A model generated the notes under the pieces. That model saw only the letters and a list, made by a program, of their open reading frames with translations. It did not search any database and was not told the origin of the DNA. The position numbers and the translations under genes were made by a program. From the NCBI GenBank assembly GCA_026003395.1, contig BPHE01000002.1:124001-188000 (forward strand): a stretch of 64,000 bases of DNA. The letters are read 5' to 3'. The stretch is from Vicingaceae bacterium (GTDB taxonomy: Bacteria > Bacteroidota > Bacteroidia > Flavobacteriales_E > Vicingaceae). Shown in pieces: positions 1 to 9,900 of this stretch. Position 1 is the first letter of the stretch, and every line of letters begins with the position of its first letter.

Positions 1-808
1 CAATAATGAGGATCACGGTCAAAAACAATCCCGAATTGAAAGGAAGACCCAATGTATTTACGGTAAATAACTCCAATTTGGCTCCGAGGTTTACCACACC
101 CGGAATGATGCCGTATTGTATGAATCCTAAAATCACCACAGCAGCAATTGAAGCATAGATAACTCCTTTGCGTGTTACTTCATATTTTCTGAAATAGTAG
201 ACAAAAGCAATGGCTGGTATAGCCAGCAAGTTTAGCAAATGCACCCCTATTGACAATCCCATCAAATAGGCAATCAATATCAACCAACGATCTGCGCCGG
301 GTTGATCGGCAGTATTTTCCCATTTTAATATTGCCCAAAATACCACAGCCGTAAACAACGAGGACATGGCATAAACCTCACCTTCTACAGCCGAGAACCA
401 AAATGAATCAGTAAAAGTGTAGGCCATAGAACCTACAAAAGCCGAACCTAAAATGATCCATTTTTTCTCTGTAGTCAACTCTCCTTGCCGGCTTGCTATT
501 TTCAGGGCAAAATGAGAAATGGTCCAAAATAAAAACATAATAGTAAACGAGCTTGACAAAACAGAAATCCAGTTGATCATCACAGCCACGACCGTTGGAT
601 CGGCAAAAATTGAAAACAAACGACCGATCATTAAAAACAAAGGAGCCCCGGGCGGATGTCCTACTTCAAGTTTAAAAGATGTCGCAATAAATTCACCACA
701 GTCCCAGAAACTTACTGTCGGCTCAACAGTCAAGCCATAAACAATTGTTGCCAAAAGCCATACCAACCAACCTAATGCAATATTCCATTTTTTAAATACC
801 TTATCCAT
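1..808 (-). CDS. DUF2723 / GT117-family membrane protein (N-terminal part, runs off the left edge)
   Basis: The reading frame is open from an ATG at 808 down to base 1, about 269 codons, so only the N-terminal part is present. The protein starts MDKVFKKWN and shows the motif WDCGEFIATSFKLEVGHPPG (residues about 35–54) that is typical of DUF2723 proteins, followed by several hydrophobic membrane segments. The family is annotated as glycosyltransferase family 117 or protein O-mannosyltransferase-like and is common in Bacteroidota. By family knowledge it is an inner-membrane enzyme that probably transfers a lipid-linked sugar to exported proteins. The acidic WDCGE motif near the first extracytoplasmic loop fits a GT-C fold. 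The substrate is not known from this sequence. The gene is divergent from the decayed lipoprotein gene at 919. Confidence 0.85.
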   Translation of the reverse strand, partial: MDKVFKKWNIALGWLVWLLATIVYGLTVEPTVSFWDCGEFIATSFKLEVGHPPGAPLFLMIGRLFSIFADPTVVAVMINWISVLSSSFTIMFLFWTISHFALKIASRQGELTTEKKWIILGSAFVGSMAYTFTDSFWFSAVEGEVYAMSSLFTAVVFWAILKWENTADQPGADRWLILIAYLMGLSIGVHLLNLLAIPAIAFVYYFRKYEVTRKGVIYASIAAVVILGFIQYGIIPGVVNLGAKLELFTVNTLGLPFNSGLFLTVILII

Positions 809-886
809 ATGCCTTATTTGTTAATTTTTTTGCGAAAATAAAAATTTACAACAGAATGACAGATTTTTTTCTTAAAAAGATAAGTT

Positions 887-894
887 TATATTTG
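887..894 (+). promoter_or_regulatory. Possible -7 box (TATATTTG)
   Basis: TATATTTG matches the Bacteroidota -7 consensus TAnnTTTG and lies 25 bases upstream of the ATG at 919. No clear TTG -33 element is visible at the expected distance, so the support is weak. Confidence 0.3.
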
Positions 895-918
895 TATGGA
901 ATGCAAAATTTAATTTTA

Positions 919-1660
919 TGAAGAAAAATTATTTTTACCTTCTATTTTTACCTGCTCTTTTAATCACCGGTTGCAAAATTTATGTATGTTCCAAACATGC
1001 ATAATGTACCATTGTTAAAAGAATAAAATGAATTGGCCGTAAATCTTAGTACCACAAACTATCAATCAGCTTATGCCATTACCGACAATATTGCCTTGAT
1101 GACAAACGGTCAATAAAAAATCCCGAATGGACCGAAAATACTTCAAATGGCAAAAAAAATATGAAAGTACAAAAACATTGCTTGAAGGAGGGTTGGGTTT
1201 TTATCATCCCATTGGGGATATTGCCACATTTGAAGCATTTGCAGGTGCAGGAGGCGGGAAAGTTTCATTTAACCGTTCATATCAAGAAACCCTTGGCAAT
1301 AGTACGACATTTGACAGATATTCGGCCAAAACATTCCGGTATTTTTTTCAACCGAATATCGGAATCAAAACAGATTTTGCCGATTTTGCACTATCTATGA
1401 GAATTTCCAACCTAAAATTCAGCAATATAGACACAAGTGGCTATACCGGCAGTAATTTGATTGAATATGACATATCAGATTTAGACAAACACAATTATAC
1501 TTTTTTTGAACCGGCTCTTACCGTAAGATTCGGATATAAATATGTAAAATTTCACATGCAATTTATCTATATAATTTTAACTTCACCTTATCCTTTGAAC
1601 CACTATCCTTATAATTTTAATGTAGGACTTACTTTTAATTTTGCATCAAGATATAAATAA
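919..1660 (+). pseudogene. Decayed outer-membrane lipoprotein gene
   Basis: An ATG at 919 begins a lipoprotein signal peptide (MKKNYFYLLFLPALLITGC, lipobox LITGC). The frame then breaks after KIYV. In another frame the sequence continues as YVPNMHNVPLLKE, meets an in-frame TAA, then continues as NELAVNLSTTNYQSAYAIT…LMTNGQ, stops again, and resumes in a third frame from about 1127 to the TAA at 1660 (LEGGLGFYHPIGDIATFEAFAG and onward). The order of pieces resembles the 'SPN…NVPLL…E' N-terminus followed by a β-barrel-like C-terminus seen in Bacteroidota outer-membrane proteins of about 220–250 residues. At least one nonsense change and two or three frameshifts lie within 200 bp, which makes a true pseudogene more likely than a single read error. 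Translation of the 177-residue 3' fragment alone is improbable because it lacks an export signal. Confidence 0.7.
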
Positions 1661-1674
1661 ATTTCTTACATTTG
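1641..1674 (+). promoter_or_regulatory. Putative promoter of the Cys/Lys-rich small gene
   Basis: TTGCAT at 1641–1646 and TACATTTG at 1667–1674 are separated by 20 bp and match the Bacteroidota -33/-7 pattern (TTG, TAnnTTTG). The start codon at 1699 follows 24 bp after the -7 box. Confidence 0.45.
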
Positions 1675-1698
1675 CTAATAATTTAAATTTTTAATCAT

Positions 1699-1959
1699 AT
1701 GAAAAAAGTAATTTTAGCTTTAACCTTATTGACTTTTGTAGGTGCCGGTACGATTGCCTATGCAAGCATTGACAACAATGTTGCCATCATCAAAAAGGAT
1801 GACGACAAAAACAAAAAGAAAAAGAAAAAATCTTGTTGCAACAAAGATGCAAAATCATGTTCATCAGCACAAAATGACGGAACCGCATCAAAAAGTTGTT
1901 GTAAAAAAGATGGCGAAGCCGGTAAAACTTGTACGAAAAAAGAAGAAAATCACAATTAA
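1699..1959 (+). CDS. Small exported Cys/Lys-rich protein
   Basis: This 86-residue protein has an N-terminal signal peptide (MKKVILALTLLTFVGAGTIAYA, about residues 1–22). The mature part of about 60 residues is very rich in lysine and holds seven cysteines, with two CC pairs (KKSCCNKDAKSC and KSCCKKDGEAGKTC). I do not recognise a named family. Closely spaced cysteines on a basic exported peptide suggest metal binding or disulfide cross-linking, but that is inference. It has its own likely promoter at 1641–1674 and a strong terminator straight after, so it is probably a single-gene transcript. A second overlapping frame at 1742–1990 is a shadow. Confidence 0.75.
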   Translation: MKKVILALTLLTFVGAGTIAYASIDNNVAIIKKDDDKNKKKKKKSCCNKDAKSCSSAQNDGTASKSCCKKDGEAGKTCTKKEENHN

Positions 1960-1975
1960 TGTTTATTTAATCAAC

Positions 1976-2008
1976 AAAAAAGCCGCTTAATTTTAGGCGG
2001 CTTTTTTT
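1976..2008 (+). terminator. Rho-independent terminator
   Basis: AGCCGC (1981–1986) pairs with GCGGCT (1997–2002). An A-tract lies before and a T-tract after the stem. It closes the 1699–1959 transcript and may work in both directions. Confidence 0.8.
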
Positions 2009-2027
2009 ATATGTAACTGAATAAACA

Positions 2028-3470
2028 ATGTTTAGCAGGTTGCCAAAAAATGTCTTTTTCGCCGTCAATTGTCTACTGACTTTTTTGTGTATATACGGGC
2101 AAAACGAAGAAAGATTGCCATTGAATGACAGCAATTTATATAACCGTTATTTTTATGACACTGATTTGTTATCACCCGGGTTTTTCAGAAAAAACAGAGA
2201 ACGATTAAGAGAAAAAATGCCTAAAGGATCAGTGGCAGTGTTTTTTGCTGCTCCTGAAAAAATCAAATCAAATGACGTATTATATGAATATCATCAAAAT
2301 CCTGATTTTTATTATTTGACCGGATTGCGTGAAACTGATGCCATCTTGTTGATATTTAAAGACCCTGTAGAAATCAAAGGAAAAAAAGTAAAAGAACTGA
2401 TGTATGTAAGGGAGAGACAACCCAAATATGAGCTATGGTCGGGACGTAGATTAGGTCCGGAAGGTGTGATGCAGTATCTACAATTGGAAATGGCACTTGC
2501 AAGCAAAGATTTTTTGGAGACAACGGACCTAGATTTCTCAAAATTTAAACAGATTTATTGGAAAGAACCGGATATGATGCCGGTAAATGATCCTTTTCGT
2601 CAAGGCGATCTTTATGATTTGCTGAATTATTTTTTCATTAAAACTGAAAATGTTCAAAACAAACTAAACGATAAGAATCTTTCACAATGGATGGCAGAAT
2701 TAAGGGAAGTTAAGCACCCCGATGAACTTGTATTGCTGCAAAAAGCCATTGATATAACCTGCACGGCTCAAATAGAATTGATGAAAAAATTACAACCGGG
2801 AATGAAGGAGTACCAAAGTGAAGCGATCATCGAATATATCTTTAAATACTCGGGTGCCGAAGAACCCGGTTTCCCATCTATTTTGGGCAGTGGTGAAAAT
2901 AGCTGCATCTTGCACTACAACACTAACCGCAGACCTATGAAAAATAACGATTTGCTGATCGTCGACATCGGTGCAGAATATCATGGCTATTCGGCAGATG
3001 TGACAAGAACTTTGCCTGTAAACGGAAAATTTTCTCCCGAACAAAAAATCATTTATGATCTGGTATTAAAAGCTCAAGAAGCAGGTATTGAAGCCTGCCG
3101 GAAAGGCAATAAATTTTGGGATCCTCACTATGCGGCTTTAAAAGTAATTGCTGAAGGGTTGAAAGAACTCGGCATTATCAATGACCCTGATCAAGCCAAC
3201 TGGTATTTCCCACATGGAACTTCACATTACTTGGGGCTTGATGTTCATGATGCCGGAACATACGGACCTTTAAAGCCGGGAAATGTCATCACCGTTGAAC
3301 CGGGTATTTACATTCCTGAAGGATCACCTTGTGACAAGAAATGGTGGAATATAGGAGTGAGAATTGAAGATGATATTTTGATTACGGAAGATGATCCGGT
3401 GATACTTTCAATTAAAGCACCAAGAACAACGGAAGAAATTGAAAAACTGATGAACGGACAAAATCCATAA
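2028..3470 (+). CDS. pepP: Xaa-Pro aminopeptidase (aminopeptidase P, M24B), exported
   Basis: This 480-residue metallopeptidase removes the N-terminal residue from peptides with proline in second position. A hydrophobic N-terminus (about residues 1–24) suggests export. The AMP_N domain follows (DVLYEYHQNPDFYYLTG at about 85–101), then the 'pita-bread' M24 domain from about 215. The five expected metal ligands are visible: two Asp in IVDIGAEYHGYSADVT (about 311–326), His in HGTSHYLGLDVHD (about 395–407), Glu in TVEPGIY (about 424) and Glu in GVRIEDD (about 448). The length fits the family. The next gene begins 4 bp after the stop, so the two are probably co-transcribed. An export signal on PepP is usual in Bacteroidota, where periplasmic peptide breakdown is common. 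Confidence 0.93.
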   Translation: MFSRLPKNVFFAVNCLLTFLCIYGQNEERLPLNDSNLYNRYFYDTDLLSPGFFRKNRERLREKMPKGSVAVFFAAPEKIKSNDVLYEYHQNPDFYYLTGLRETDAILLIFKDPVEIKGKKVKELMYVRERQPKYELWSGRRLGPEGVMQYLQLEMALASKDFLETTDLDFSKFKQIYWKEPDMMPVNDPFRQGDLYDLLNYFFIKTENVQNKLNDKNLSQWMAELREVKHPDELVLLQKAIDITCTAQIELMKKLQPGMKEYQSEAIIEYIFKYSGAEEPGFPSILGSGENSCILHYNTNRRPMKNNDLLIVDIGAEYHGYSADVTRTLPVNGKFSPEQKIIYDLVLKAQEAGIEACRKGNKFWDPHYAALKVIAEGLKELGIINDPDQANWYFPHGTSHYLGLDVHDAGTYGPLKPGNVITVEPGIYIPEGSPCDKKWWNIGVRIEDDILITEDDPVILSIKAPRTTEEIEKLMNGQNP

Positions 3471-3474
3471 AGTT

Positions 3475-5571
3475 ATGAAGAAACACCTTTTATTGATTAT
3501 AGGCATTTTATTGATCTTTTTGCAGAGCATACAGATAAAGATTATTGCCCAACAAAAATTGCACTATCATTATATCCATCCAATAGCAGAGTATTTAGGC
3601 ACTTATTCACCCAATGAAGGAATTGACTGGCAAATTCAAGTTCAAAATCTTGAAATGCCCAATCCTTCAAAGGGTTTCCCGGGAGTAAATTTAGAAGAAT
3701 TAAAAAAATTACAAAAACAATTATTGCAACAACAAAAAACCTCCAAACCCAGATATAACAAATCTACCAACAATATGTCTCCAATCATTGAATTTGACAC
3801 AGCCGGCAATCCTTTCAACGGAAGTGTGCCCAATGACAATGATGTGGCCGTATCGGAAGACAATATCGTAATTTCGGTAAAAAATACCAATGTTCTAGGT
3901 TTTGATTTAAACAACAAACAAAATATTTATTACAAATCATTAGGAGCTTTGTTTCTGCCATTGCAAATGGGGGGAACCAAATATGATCCCAGAGTGATTT
4001 ATGATCCTGATTTTAAAAGATTTATAGTTGTATGTTTGAAAGATTACACATATCAAAACAGCAAAATTTTGCTTGCCTTTTCTACAACAAGCAATCCCAA
4101 TGACCCATGGCACTTTTATGCATTGCCCGGAAATCCTTTAAACAACAACACATGGAGCGACTATCCGGTTATTGGCATCAACAATAATGAACTATTTATA
4201 GGGATCAACACTTTTTACAACGGTTCTGTCAATAACTCCGGTTTTCATGAGTCATGTTTATGGCAAATAGACAAAGTGGCGGGTTTCAATGGCGATTCCA
4301 TAATTAATACCCGCTATTACTTTGATATTTTAACCGAACGAAACGACTCGATTTTCAATATTACACCCATTTCCGGCGGTATGGGAACATATGGACCCAA
4401 TATGTATCTGCTTTCGAACGAAAATTTGGCTTTGCAAAATGATACTTTTTATTTGTTGGAAGTGACGAATTCATTAAAAAATAACCCTGAACTGACATAC
4501 AGAATCATCAAAAGCGACACGCCGTATTATTTACCTGTAGATGCAGACCAAGCAGGAAATCACTTTTTGCAAACCAATGATTCCCGTGTATTGGGAGGAT
4601 TTTACGAAAATGACAGGATATTTTTTGTGCAAAATTCAACCTATCCGGGCAATGGTAAGGCGGCTATATATTTTGGAAGAATTTCAAATGTAAAAAACAA
4701 TCCCAAAATAAATACTTTGTGGATTTATTCGGATACGATGCATCTGGGTTTTCCGAATATTGCTTTTACAGGTATCAATTCTTGCGACAATCAATGTGTT
4801 ATATCATTTTGTTTTAGTGATACGAATGTTTATGCCGGTTATGGATGTGTATTTGTAAATGATTTATTGGAAATTTCTCCTGTGAAGGTTATCAGAAAGG
4901 GTGACAATTATTTGAATGCACTTTCGGGAAATTTGGAAAGATGGGGCGACTATAGCGGCGCACAAAGATTGTATCAAAGCCCGGGAAAGGCATTTGTGGC
5001 CGGTTGTTATGGAATGTCCAACAATCTTTATGGTACATGGATGGCGCAAATAGCATCGCCGGAAATAGGTTTGAAATCTGAACCTTTTCAAACCAATGTA
5101 GTTTTGCCAAGTCAGTACCTTGCATGTGATGCTGCGGTAGAAACACAGGCCCAATGGGGGCAACCGCCTTACCTTTACAACCTGAACAACCAAAATTCCC
5201 TTGCAAGTGGAAATGTAATCTTTGGTGATTTGTGTGCCGGCACTTATATTTTGCAAGCCACCGATAGGTTTGACTGTATGTTTTATGATACTGTGAAGAT
5301 TGATTATACTTCACCGGCAACCTCTATTTTTCCCAATCCTGCTGTCAATAAAGTCACATTATTTTTTGAATTGCAAGAAACCGGAGATTTTCAGGCAGAT
5401 GTATTTGATTTGAACGGTAAACTGGTGCTTCATCTTTTCAGCGGAACAGCCAAAAAGGGAAGGAATTTATTTTCATTTGATGCGTCACATCTTTCTGCAG
5501 GCACATACATCATAAAAATACGACAAGATGAAAAAGAATTGGCAACAGAAAAATTGATTATTCAACATTAA
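3475..5571 (+). CDS. Secreted T9SS type A cargo protein of unknown function
   Basis: This 698-residue protein has a signal peptide (MKKHLLLIIGILLIFLQSIQ). A long central region contains NDNDVAVSEDNIVISVKN and WSDYPVIGINNNELFIGINT, as in a family of Bacteroidota extracellular proteins that look like β-propellers. The C-terminal 80 residues form a type A T9SS sorting domain: SIFPNPAVNKVTL at about 617, then VFDLNGKLV and GTYIIKI, ending in EKLIIQH. By family knowledge it is exported by Sec, passed through T9SS and attached to or released from the cell surface. No catalytic motif is recognised. It follows pepP by 4 bp and converges on recX, overlapping its 3' end by 14 bp. Confidence 0.8.
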   Translation: MKKHLLLIIGILLIFLQSIQIKIIAQQKLHYHYIHPIAEYLGTYSPNEGIDWQIQVQNLEMPNPSKGFPGVNLEELKKLQKQLLQQQKTSKPRYNKSTNNMSPIIEFDTAGNPFNGSVPNDNDVAVSEDNIVISVKNTNVLGFDLNNKQNIYYKSLGALFLPLQMGGTKYDPRVIYDPDFKRFIVVCLKDYTYQNSKILLAFSTTSNPNDPWHFYALPGNPLNNNTWSDYPVIGINNNELFIGINTFYNGSVNNSGFHESCLWQIDKVAGFNGDSIINTRYYFDILTERNDSIFNITPISGGMGTYGPNMYLLSNENLALQNDTFYLLEVTNSLKNNPELTYRIIKSDTPYYLPVDADQAGNHFLQTNDSRVLGGFYENDRIFFVQNSTYPGNGKAAIYFGRISNVKNNPKINTLWIYSDTMHLGFPNIAFTGINSCDNQCVISFCFSDTNVYAGYGCVFVNDLLEISPVKVIRKGDNYLNALSGNLERWGDYSGAQRLYQSPGKAFVAGCYGMSNNLYGTWMAQIASPEIGLKSEPFQTNVVLPSQYLACDAAVETQAQWGQPPYLYNLNNQNSLASGNVIFGDLCAGTYILQATDRFDCMFYDTVKIDYTSPATSIFPNPAVNKVTLFFELQETGDFQADVFDLNGKLVLHLFSGTAKKGRNLFSFDASHLSAGTYIIKIRQDEKELATEKLIIQH

Positions 5572-6040
5572 ACAATTGTTGCATCAGATTTAATATTTTT
5601 TCTTGCTCAAAACCTTTACCGACCATATACCGAAAAATTGCCAGGCGTTGTGATGGATTGAGATTTTTCCTGTGCCCTGATTTTTTAAAAATTTCGATTT
5701 TCATTATGTTCAGATATTCATTTTCGTTGACGGTTTCGTTCCAAATTTTTTCTGACAGATTGCGGGGAATCTTTTTTTGTTGAAGACGGGAAAGTATTTT
5801 ATGCTTGCCCCAATGGTTAAATTTAAGTTTATCGTGGATAAAAGCACGGACAAAACGGCGGTTGTCGATAAAATTGTCAACTTTAAGTTTTTGCAGAATG
5901 GATAGTGTTTCTTGAGGCGAGATTTTAAATTTTTTGAGATATTGCAAAGCATCGTATTCTGAAAGTTCTTTTTTTGCACAAAGACGTGAAATTTTTTTAT
6001 AGATTTCATCGATTGTGTGTGATGTTTTTTTAGAGGGCAT
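5558..6040 (-). CDS. recX: RecX family regulatory protein
   Basis: This 160-residue protein matches the RecX pattern of helical repeats: ALQYLKKFKISPQETLSILQ, then KLKVDNFIDNRRFVRAFIHD, then HWGKHKILSRLQQKKIP. RecX binds RecA filaments and limits recombinase activity. The start chosen is the ATG at 6040 (MPSKKTSHT), which gives the usual family length. The open frame extends upstream to 6265, but that extension is read from the GC-rich repeat at 6090–6239 and is not protein-like. The 3' end overlaps the convergent T9SS gene by 14 bp. The GC-rich element lies just upstream in the same orientation. Confidence 0.8.
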   Translation of the reverse strand: MPSKKTSHTIDEIYKKISRLCAKKELSEYDALQYLKKFKISPQETLSILQKLKVDNFIDNRRFVRAFIHDKLKFNHWGKHKILSRLQQKKIPRNLSEKIWNETVNENEYLNIMKIEIFKKSGHRKNLNPSQRLAIFRYMVGKGFEQEKILNLMQQLFNVE

Positions 6041-6089
6041 ATGACTTTGTTTATTTGATTTAGGGCATAAAGATACGGAAAGATAAGCA

Positions 6090-6239
6090 AACCGGCAGCC
6101 GGCCTGAGCGTATATCCCGCAGCAACGAAGCCCGGCCGGCAGGCTGCCCGGCAGCCGACGGCAGGAGGATCGCCGGGCAGCCATGCCGGCCGTTTGGCTG
6201 AGGGGCGAGGAATAGCAGCGAAGGCCGTGCGTGCCCCAA
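6090..6239 (-). repeat. GC-rich structured repeat, copy A
   Basis: About 150 bp of roughly 65–70 % GC in an AT-rich intergenic region. Read on the minus strand it begins TTGGGGCACGCACGG and ends GGCCGGCTGCCGGTT. Constant blocks shared with the copies at 34806 and 56487 are CCTCGCCCCTCAGCC, GATCCTCCTGCCGTCGGCT and GGGCTTCGTTGCTGCGGGAT. Two arms of about 19–20 bases around the central block form a long stem. It accounts for the 312-bp space between recX and tpx; the rest of the space is AT-rich with nothing recognised. Confidence 0.85.
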
Positions 6240-6352
6240 TAAATTATCATTCTAATTATGGGCAAATTTTCTTTCAGAACTTATACTTTTGGAACCGTCA
6301 AGTTGCGGGTTTTTCTTAAATTTACGGCAACAATTTAAAAAATCTAAACATT

Positions 6353-6850
6353 ATGATTAAAGTAAATTTTAAAGGAAATCCGGTATCGTTAAAAGCAAGC
6401 GTGCTGCCGACTACAGGCAATGCCGCGCCAAATATAAGATGGGTGACGGCATCGCTGTCGGAAGAAAATCTTTATGACGTGCAGGGTAAAAAGGTGTTGA
6501 TTTTTGTGCCAAGTTTGGATACGGGGGTTTGTGCCACAGAAACCAAAAAGTTTAATGAAAAACTCGGACAAAAAAATGGGGTGACGGGAATTGTTATTTC
6601 AATGGATTTGCCTTTTGCTCAAAAAAGATTTTGTGAAGCCGAGGGGGTCAACAATGTGAAAACGGTTTCTGACTTTCGTTATAAAGATGCTGCCGAAAAA
6701 TTTGGTCTTGAAATGACCGATGGGCCTTTGAAAGGGCTTTTGGCCCGGGCAGTTTTTATTGTGGACGAAAGCAATAAAATTGCATACGTACAGTTAGTGC
6801 CCGAAATAACGTCAGAACCTGATTATGAGGATGTATTGAAACATCTGTAA
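6353..6850 (+). CDS. tpx: Thiol peroxidase (Tpx-type peroxiredoxin)
   Basis: This 165-residue atypical 2-Cys peroxiredoxin reduces hydroperoxides using thioredoxin. The peroxidatic cysteine is C60 in PSLDTGVCATETKKF and the resolving cysteine is C94 in QKRFCEAEG, the same spacing as in characterised Tpx enzymes. The N-terminal FKGNPVSL and C-terminal LVPEITSEPDYEDVLKHL regions are also typical, and the length matches the family. The motif reads DTGVCAT where DTPVCAT is common, a minor change. There is no signal peptide, so it is cytoplasmic. It is a single gene, divergent from recX, and ends before a terminator at 6925. Confidence 0.95.
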   Translation: MIKVNFKGNPVSLKASVLPTTGNAAPNIRWVTASLSEENLYDVQGKKVLIFVPSLDTGVCATETKKFNEKLGQKNGVTGIVISMDLPFAQKRFCEAEGVNNVKTVSDFRYKDAAEKFGLEMTDGPLKGLLARAVFIVDESNKIAYVQLVPEITSEPDYEDVLKHL

Positions 6851-6924
6851 TCGCTGATTGTTTATTTTAAAAAGTTATTATTGACACAGCATTTTTCAAT
6901 CTCATTCTAAAGGGAAAAACTCTC

Positions 6925-6961
6925 AGGGACGATTAACGTGTAAGCGTGATCGTCCCTTTTT
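6925..6961 (+). terminator. Terminator after tpx, overlapping the convergent gene's stop
   Basis: AGGGACGAT (6925–6933) pairs with ATCGTCCCT (6949–6957), followed by a T-run. It ends tpx transcription. The hairpin is shared with the last codons of the minus-strand CHU_C gene, whose final residues are encoded in its right arm. Confidence 0.75.
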
Positions 6962-9900
6962 GTTCGTGGGGAAGGTTATCGGCTCCTGTATATTTTAGCC
7001 AGTAGAAATATACTCCTTGAGGGGCCGGCATCGAACGAAAGGTGCCATCCCAGTATTGATTGATGCTGTTGGATTCAAATACTTTTTCTCCCCAGCGATT
7101 GAAAATTATCCATTGTAAATTATTTATACAATTGCCATAAACTGAAATTTTATCGTGTATTCCGTCTCCATTAGGACTGAATACATTGGGTATAAACACT
7201 TCGCCACAAAGCTTTTCCACCTGAATATAGACACAAGCCGAATCGCTGCAACCGTTGTTATTTGTGCCCATAACACAGTATTGGCCGCTTTGTTGAGGAT
7301 AGAACTTTATGGAATCACAGGCCGGATTGAAACAATATCCTGCAGGTGTCCAATTGTAAGTTGTGGCACCCGAAACGGTCAAAACAACCGAATCTCCTTC
7401 CTGAATCTGTGTAGAACAACAGATGTTCAGAGCCGGTTTAGGCAAAGCGACGAGAGTAAACACTGCCGTATCAGAACAATGACCGTTGTAACCTATGACA
7501 AAATAGGATGTCGTGTTATTAACCGTAAAAATACAGTTATCTCCATTACAATTGCCGGTGCTCCAAATATAATTTGAGGAACCGGAAGCAAATAGGTGGG
7601 TTGTGTCTCCTTGACAAACAGAGGTTTTACCGGTTATTGTGACATTGGGATAATTGTATACTTGTACAAACACAGAATCTGTGTCGGAACAAGTGCCATT
7701 GCTTGCAACTACCCAATAATATTGTGAGGCAGAAGGGAATATTTGAGGAGTAGCCGTGTTTGAATTGATGATATTGTTATTGGGATACCAGGTATAAGAA
7801 GAACCACCATTTGCCGTTAATTGAATGGTGTCACCTATACAAATGGAAGTATCTTTTCCGGCATCAGCCTGAGGTATGGCAAGAACTTGAATCCATTGCG
7901 TTTTGGTCACTGAATCTTGTCCATATGCATTGGTAACCACCAATGTAACGTCATAGTTTCCCGGCATGTTGTAACATACGGATGAAGGAGCAAATTGATT
8001 GGATGTGGGCGTGGTTGACCCCGGAAAATACCAATAATAATTCACACCATTTGTGGAATTGTTTATAAAGTTGATGCAACTCCCGGCACAAATAACCGAA
8101 TCGGATGCCGTAAATGAAGCGGTTGGTGAAAGACATGAATCTACTTGTATAAATGCTGTTTTGGTGATGGTGTCTGATTGAAATGCATTCGTAACAATCA
8201 GAGTTACATCGTAAAAACCGGGAGAATTGTAGCATATACCGGAAGGGTTCTGAAGATTGGAAGTAGAAGGAGTTGCTCCGGGGAAATACCAGGTCCAACC
8301 GGTGGCATTGCTACTCAAGTCAACAAAAGATATGCAATCGCCCGGACAAAGAATTGTGTCAGAAGAAGCAAAGTCGGCCACAGGCGGAGCACAATATAAA
8401 GTATCTACAATGATTCTTAGTCTGTATTGCCCCGGACATAAACCAACCCAAAAAGTGTCCTTTGACATCAATGAAGAAACAAGGTAACTATTTCCGGTGC
8501 CGATGATATTTCCGCCGAAAGGTGCGTCGTACCAATTGATTGTTCCTGTAAAACTTCCTGAAACATAAGCATATAGAAAGACCGAATCTCCGGCACAAAT
8601 GGCTGTGTCGTTTGAAGCAGTCAGAGAAACGGATGGTAACGGTTGATTGGCAAGGCCGGCACCACCGCGTGTAGCGCCATTGGGAGGGAAATTGGTGATG
8701 TGAGGGGAATTGGTTGTTCCATTAAGACCACCGTTGACATTTTGCACAGGAGTACCATTGGAAAGTGCAATGTATCCCCCTCCCCCACCACCGCCCGGTC
8801 CTTCGGCTTCGCTTGGAGAGAAACCCGTAAGTATTTGATTTCCGCCATTGCCTCCATTGGCATTTAAAGTAATACCACTTACCGTTCCGGTGGTTTTTAA
8901 TAAAATTGTTCCCCCTCCTCCTCCGCCACCGGCACCATCATTTCCTGTGGTTGAGAAAGGGTTGCCGGTACCCTGAGAGTTGCCGCCGTTGGAGCCATTG
9001 GCGTTGATTGTACCGGTCCCGGTAATATTGCCATAACTTACAATATAAACAATTCCTCCACCATTTCCACCATTTCCTCCGTAGGGATTGTTGGCGTCGC
9101 CGGCTCCACCACCCCCTCCCATAAATATCTTGCCGGTGGAATAATCCAATGGCCTACCGCCAAGTCCGCCTTGCACACGGCGATAATCGCCACCCCATGC
9201 AGTGTTTCCTGGAGGAACAGTCAATTCATTTTGATTGCTGTTTGAAAAAGTATAACCGCCACGCCCTCCTCCGGAGGAAGTATTACTTGCCATGGGTGGA
9301 GTTTCTAAATTCCATGCTTGAATATAATTTGCATTGCTGATATCGGGGTTTCCTTTACCATTCCAATTATTGATATTTCCTGCATTGGCACCTCCCCCGC
9401 CACCTCCGTTGTGGCAATTGCCTCCACCCCCCCCGTTTGCCGGCGCCCCTTTACCATAAATACCACTAAACAAGGCGTATTCTGTTTGCCATCCTGCAAT
9501 GCTTTCTCCTTTCATGGCACCTTCACCGGGATCGGAGGATCCCCATTGGCCCCCACCAAGATAAGATTGTTGTTCCGCTGTCCCTCCTCTAAATCCAAGA
9601 CCGTTCACGTTTATTTGGCCGTTGATGGTAGTGTTTCCGGACACTTCAGCCACAACTACACCTCCGGTGCTTCCATTCCATGCAGGAGCAGTAACAGAAG
9701 CTCCGGAGTTAACCGTAAAATTATTATACCTGGGTACGCGTATCACTTGCACTTTTCCATTTGCATCATACGAATAGGACAAAGGACAATTTAAAACTAT
9801 TGTCGTATTGTTAGGAACGGCCGCCACTTCTATAAATTCATGATTCCCGCAATTATTGTATTGTAAAATTTCCCCCCAACTGCTGTCTTTCGGATCACTG

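Noticed and set aside
1127-1660. Independent 177-residue gene
   Set aside because: It is the 3' piece of a broken outer-membrane lipoprotein gene; its own ATG lies in the middle of the family sequence and it lacks a signal peptide.
4864-5320. Minus-strand open frames inside the T9SS gene at 3475–5571
   Set aside because: They are antisense shadows of a gene with clear domains and have no start signal or family features.
6041-6265. N-terminal extension of RecX to 6265
   Set aside because: The extra 75 residues are a translation of the GC-rich repeat copy A and are rich in Cys, Arg and Pro; the ATG at 6040 gives the family length.
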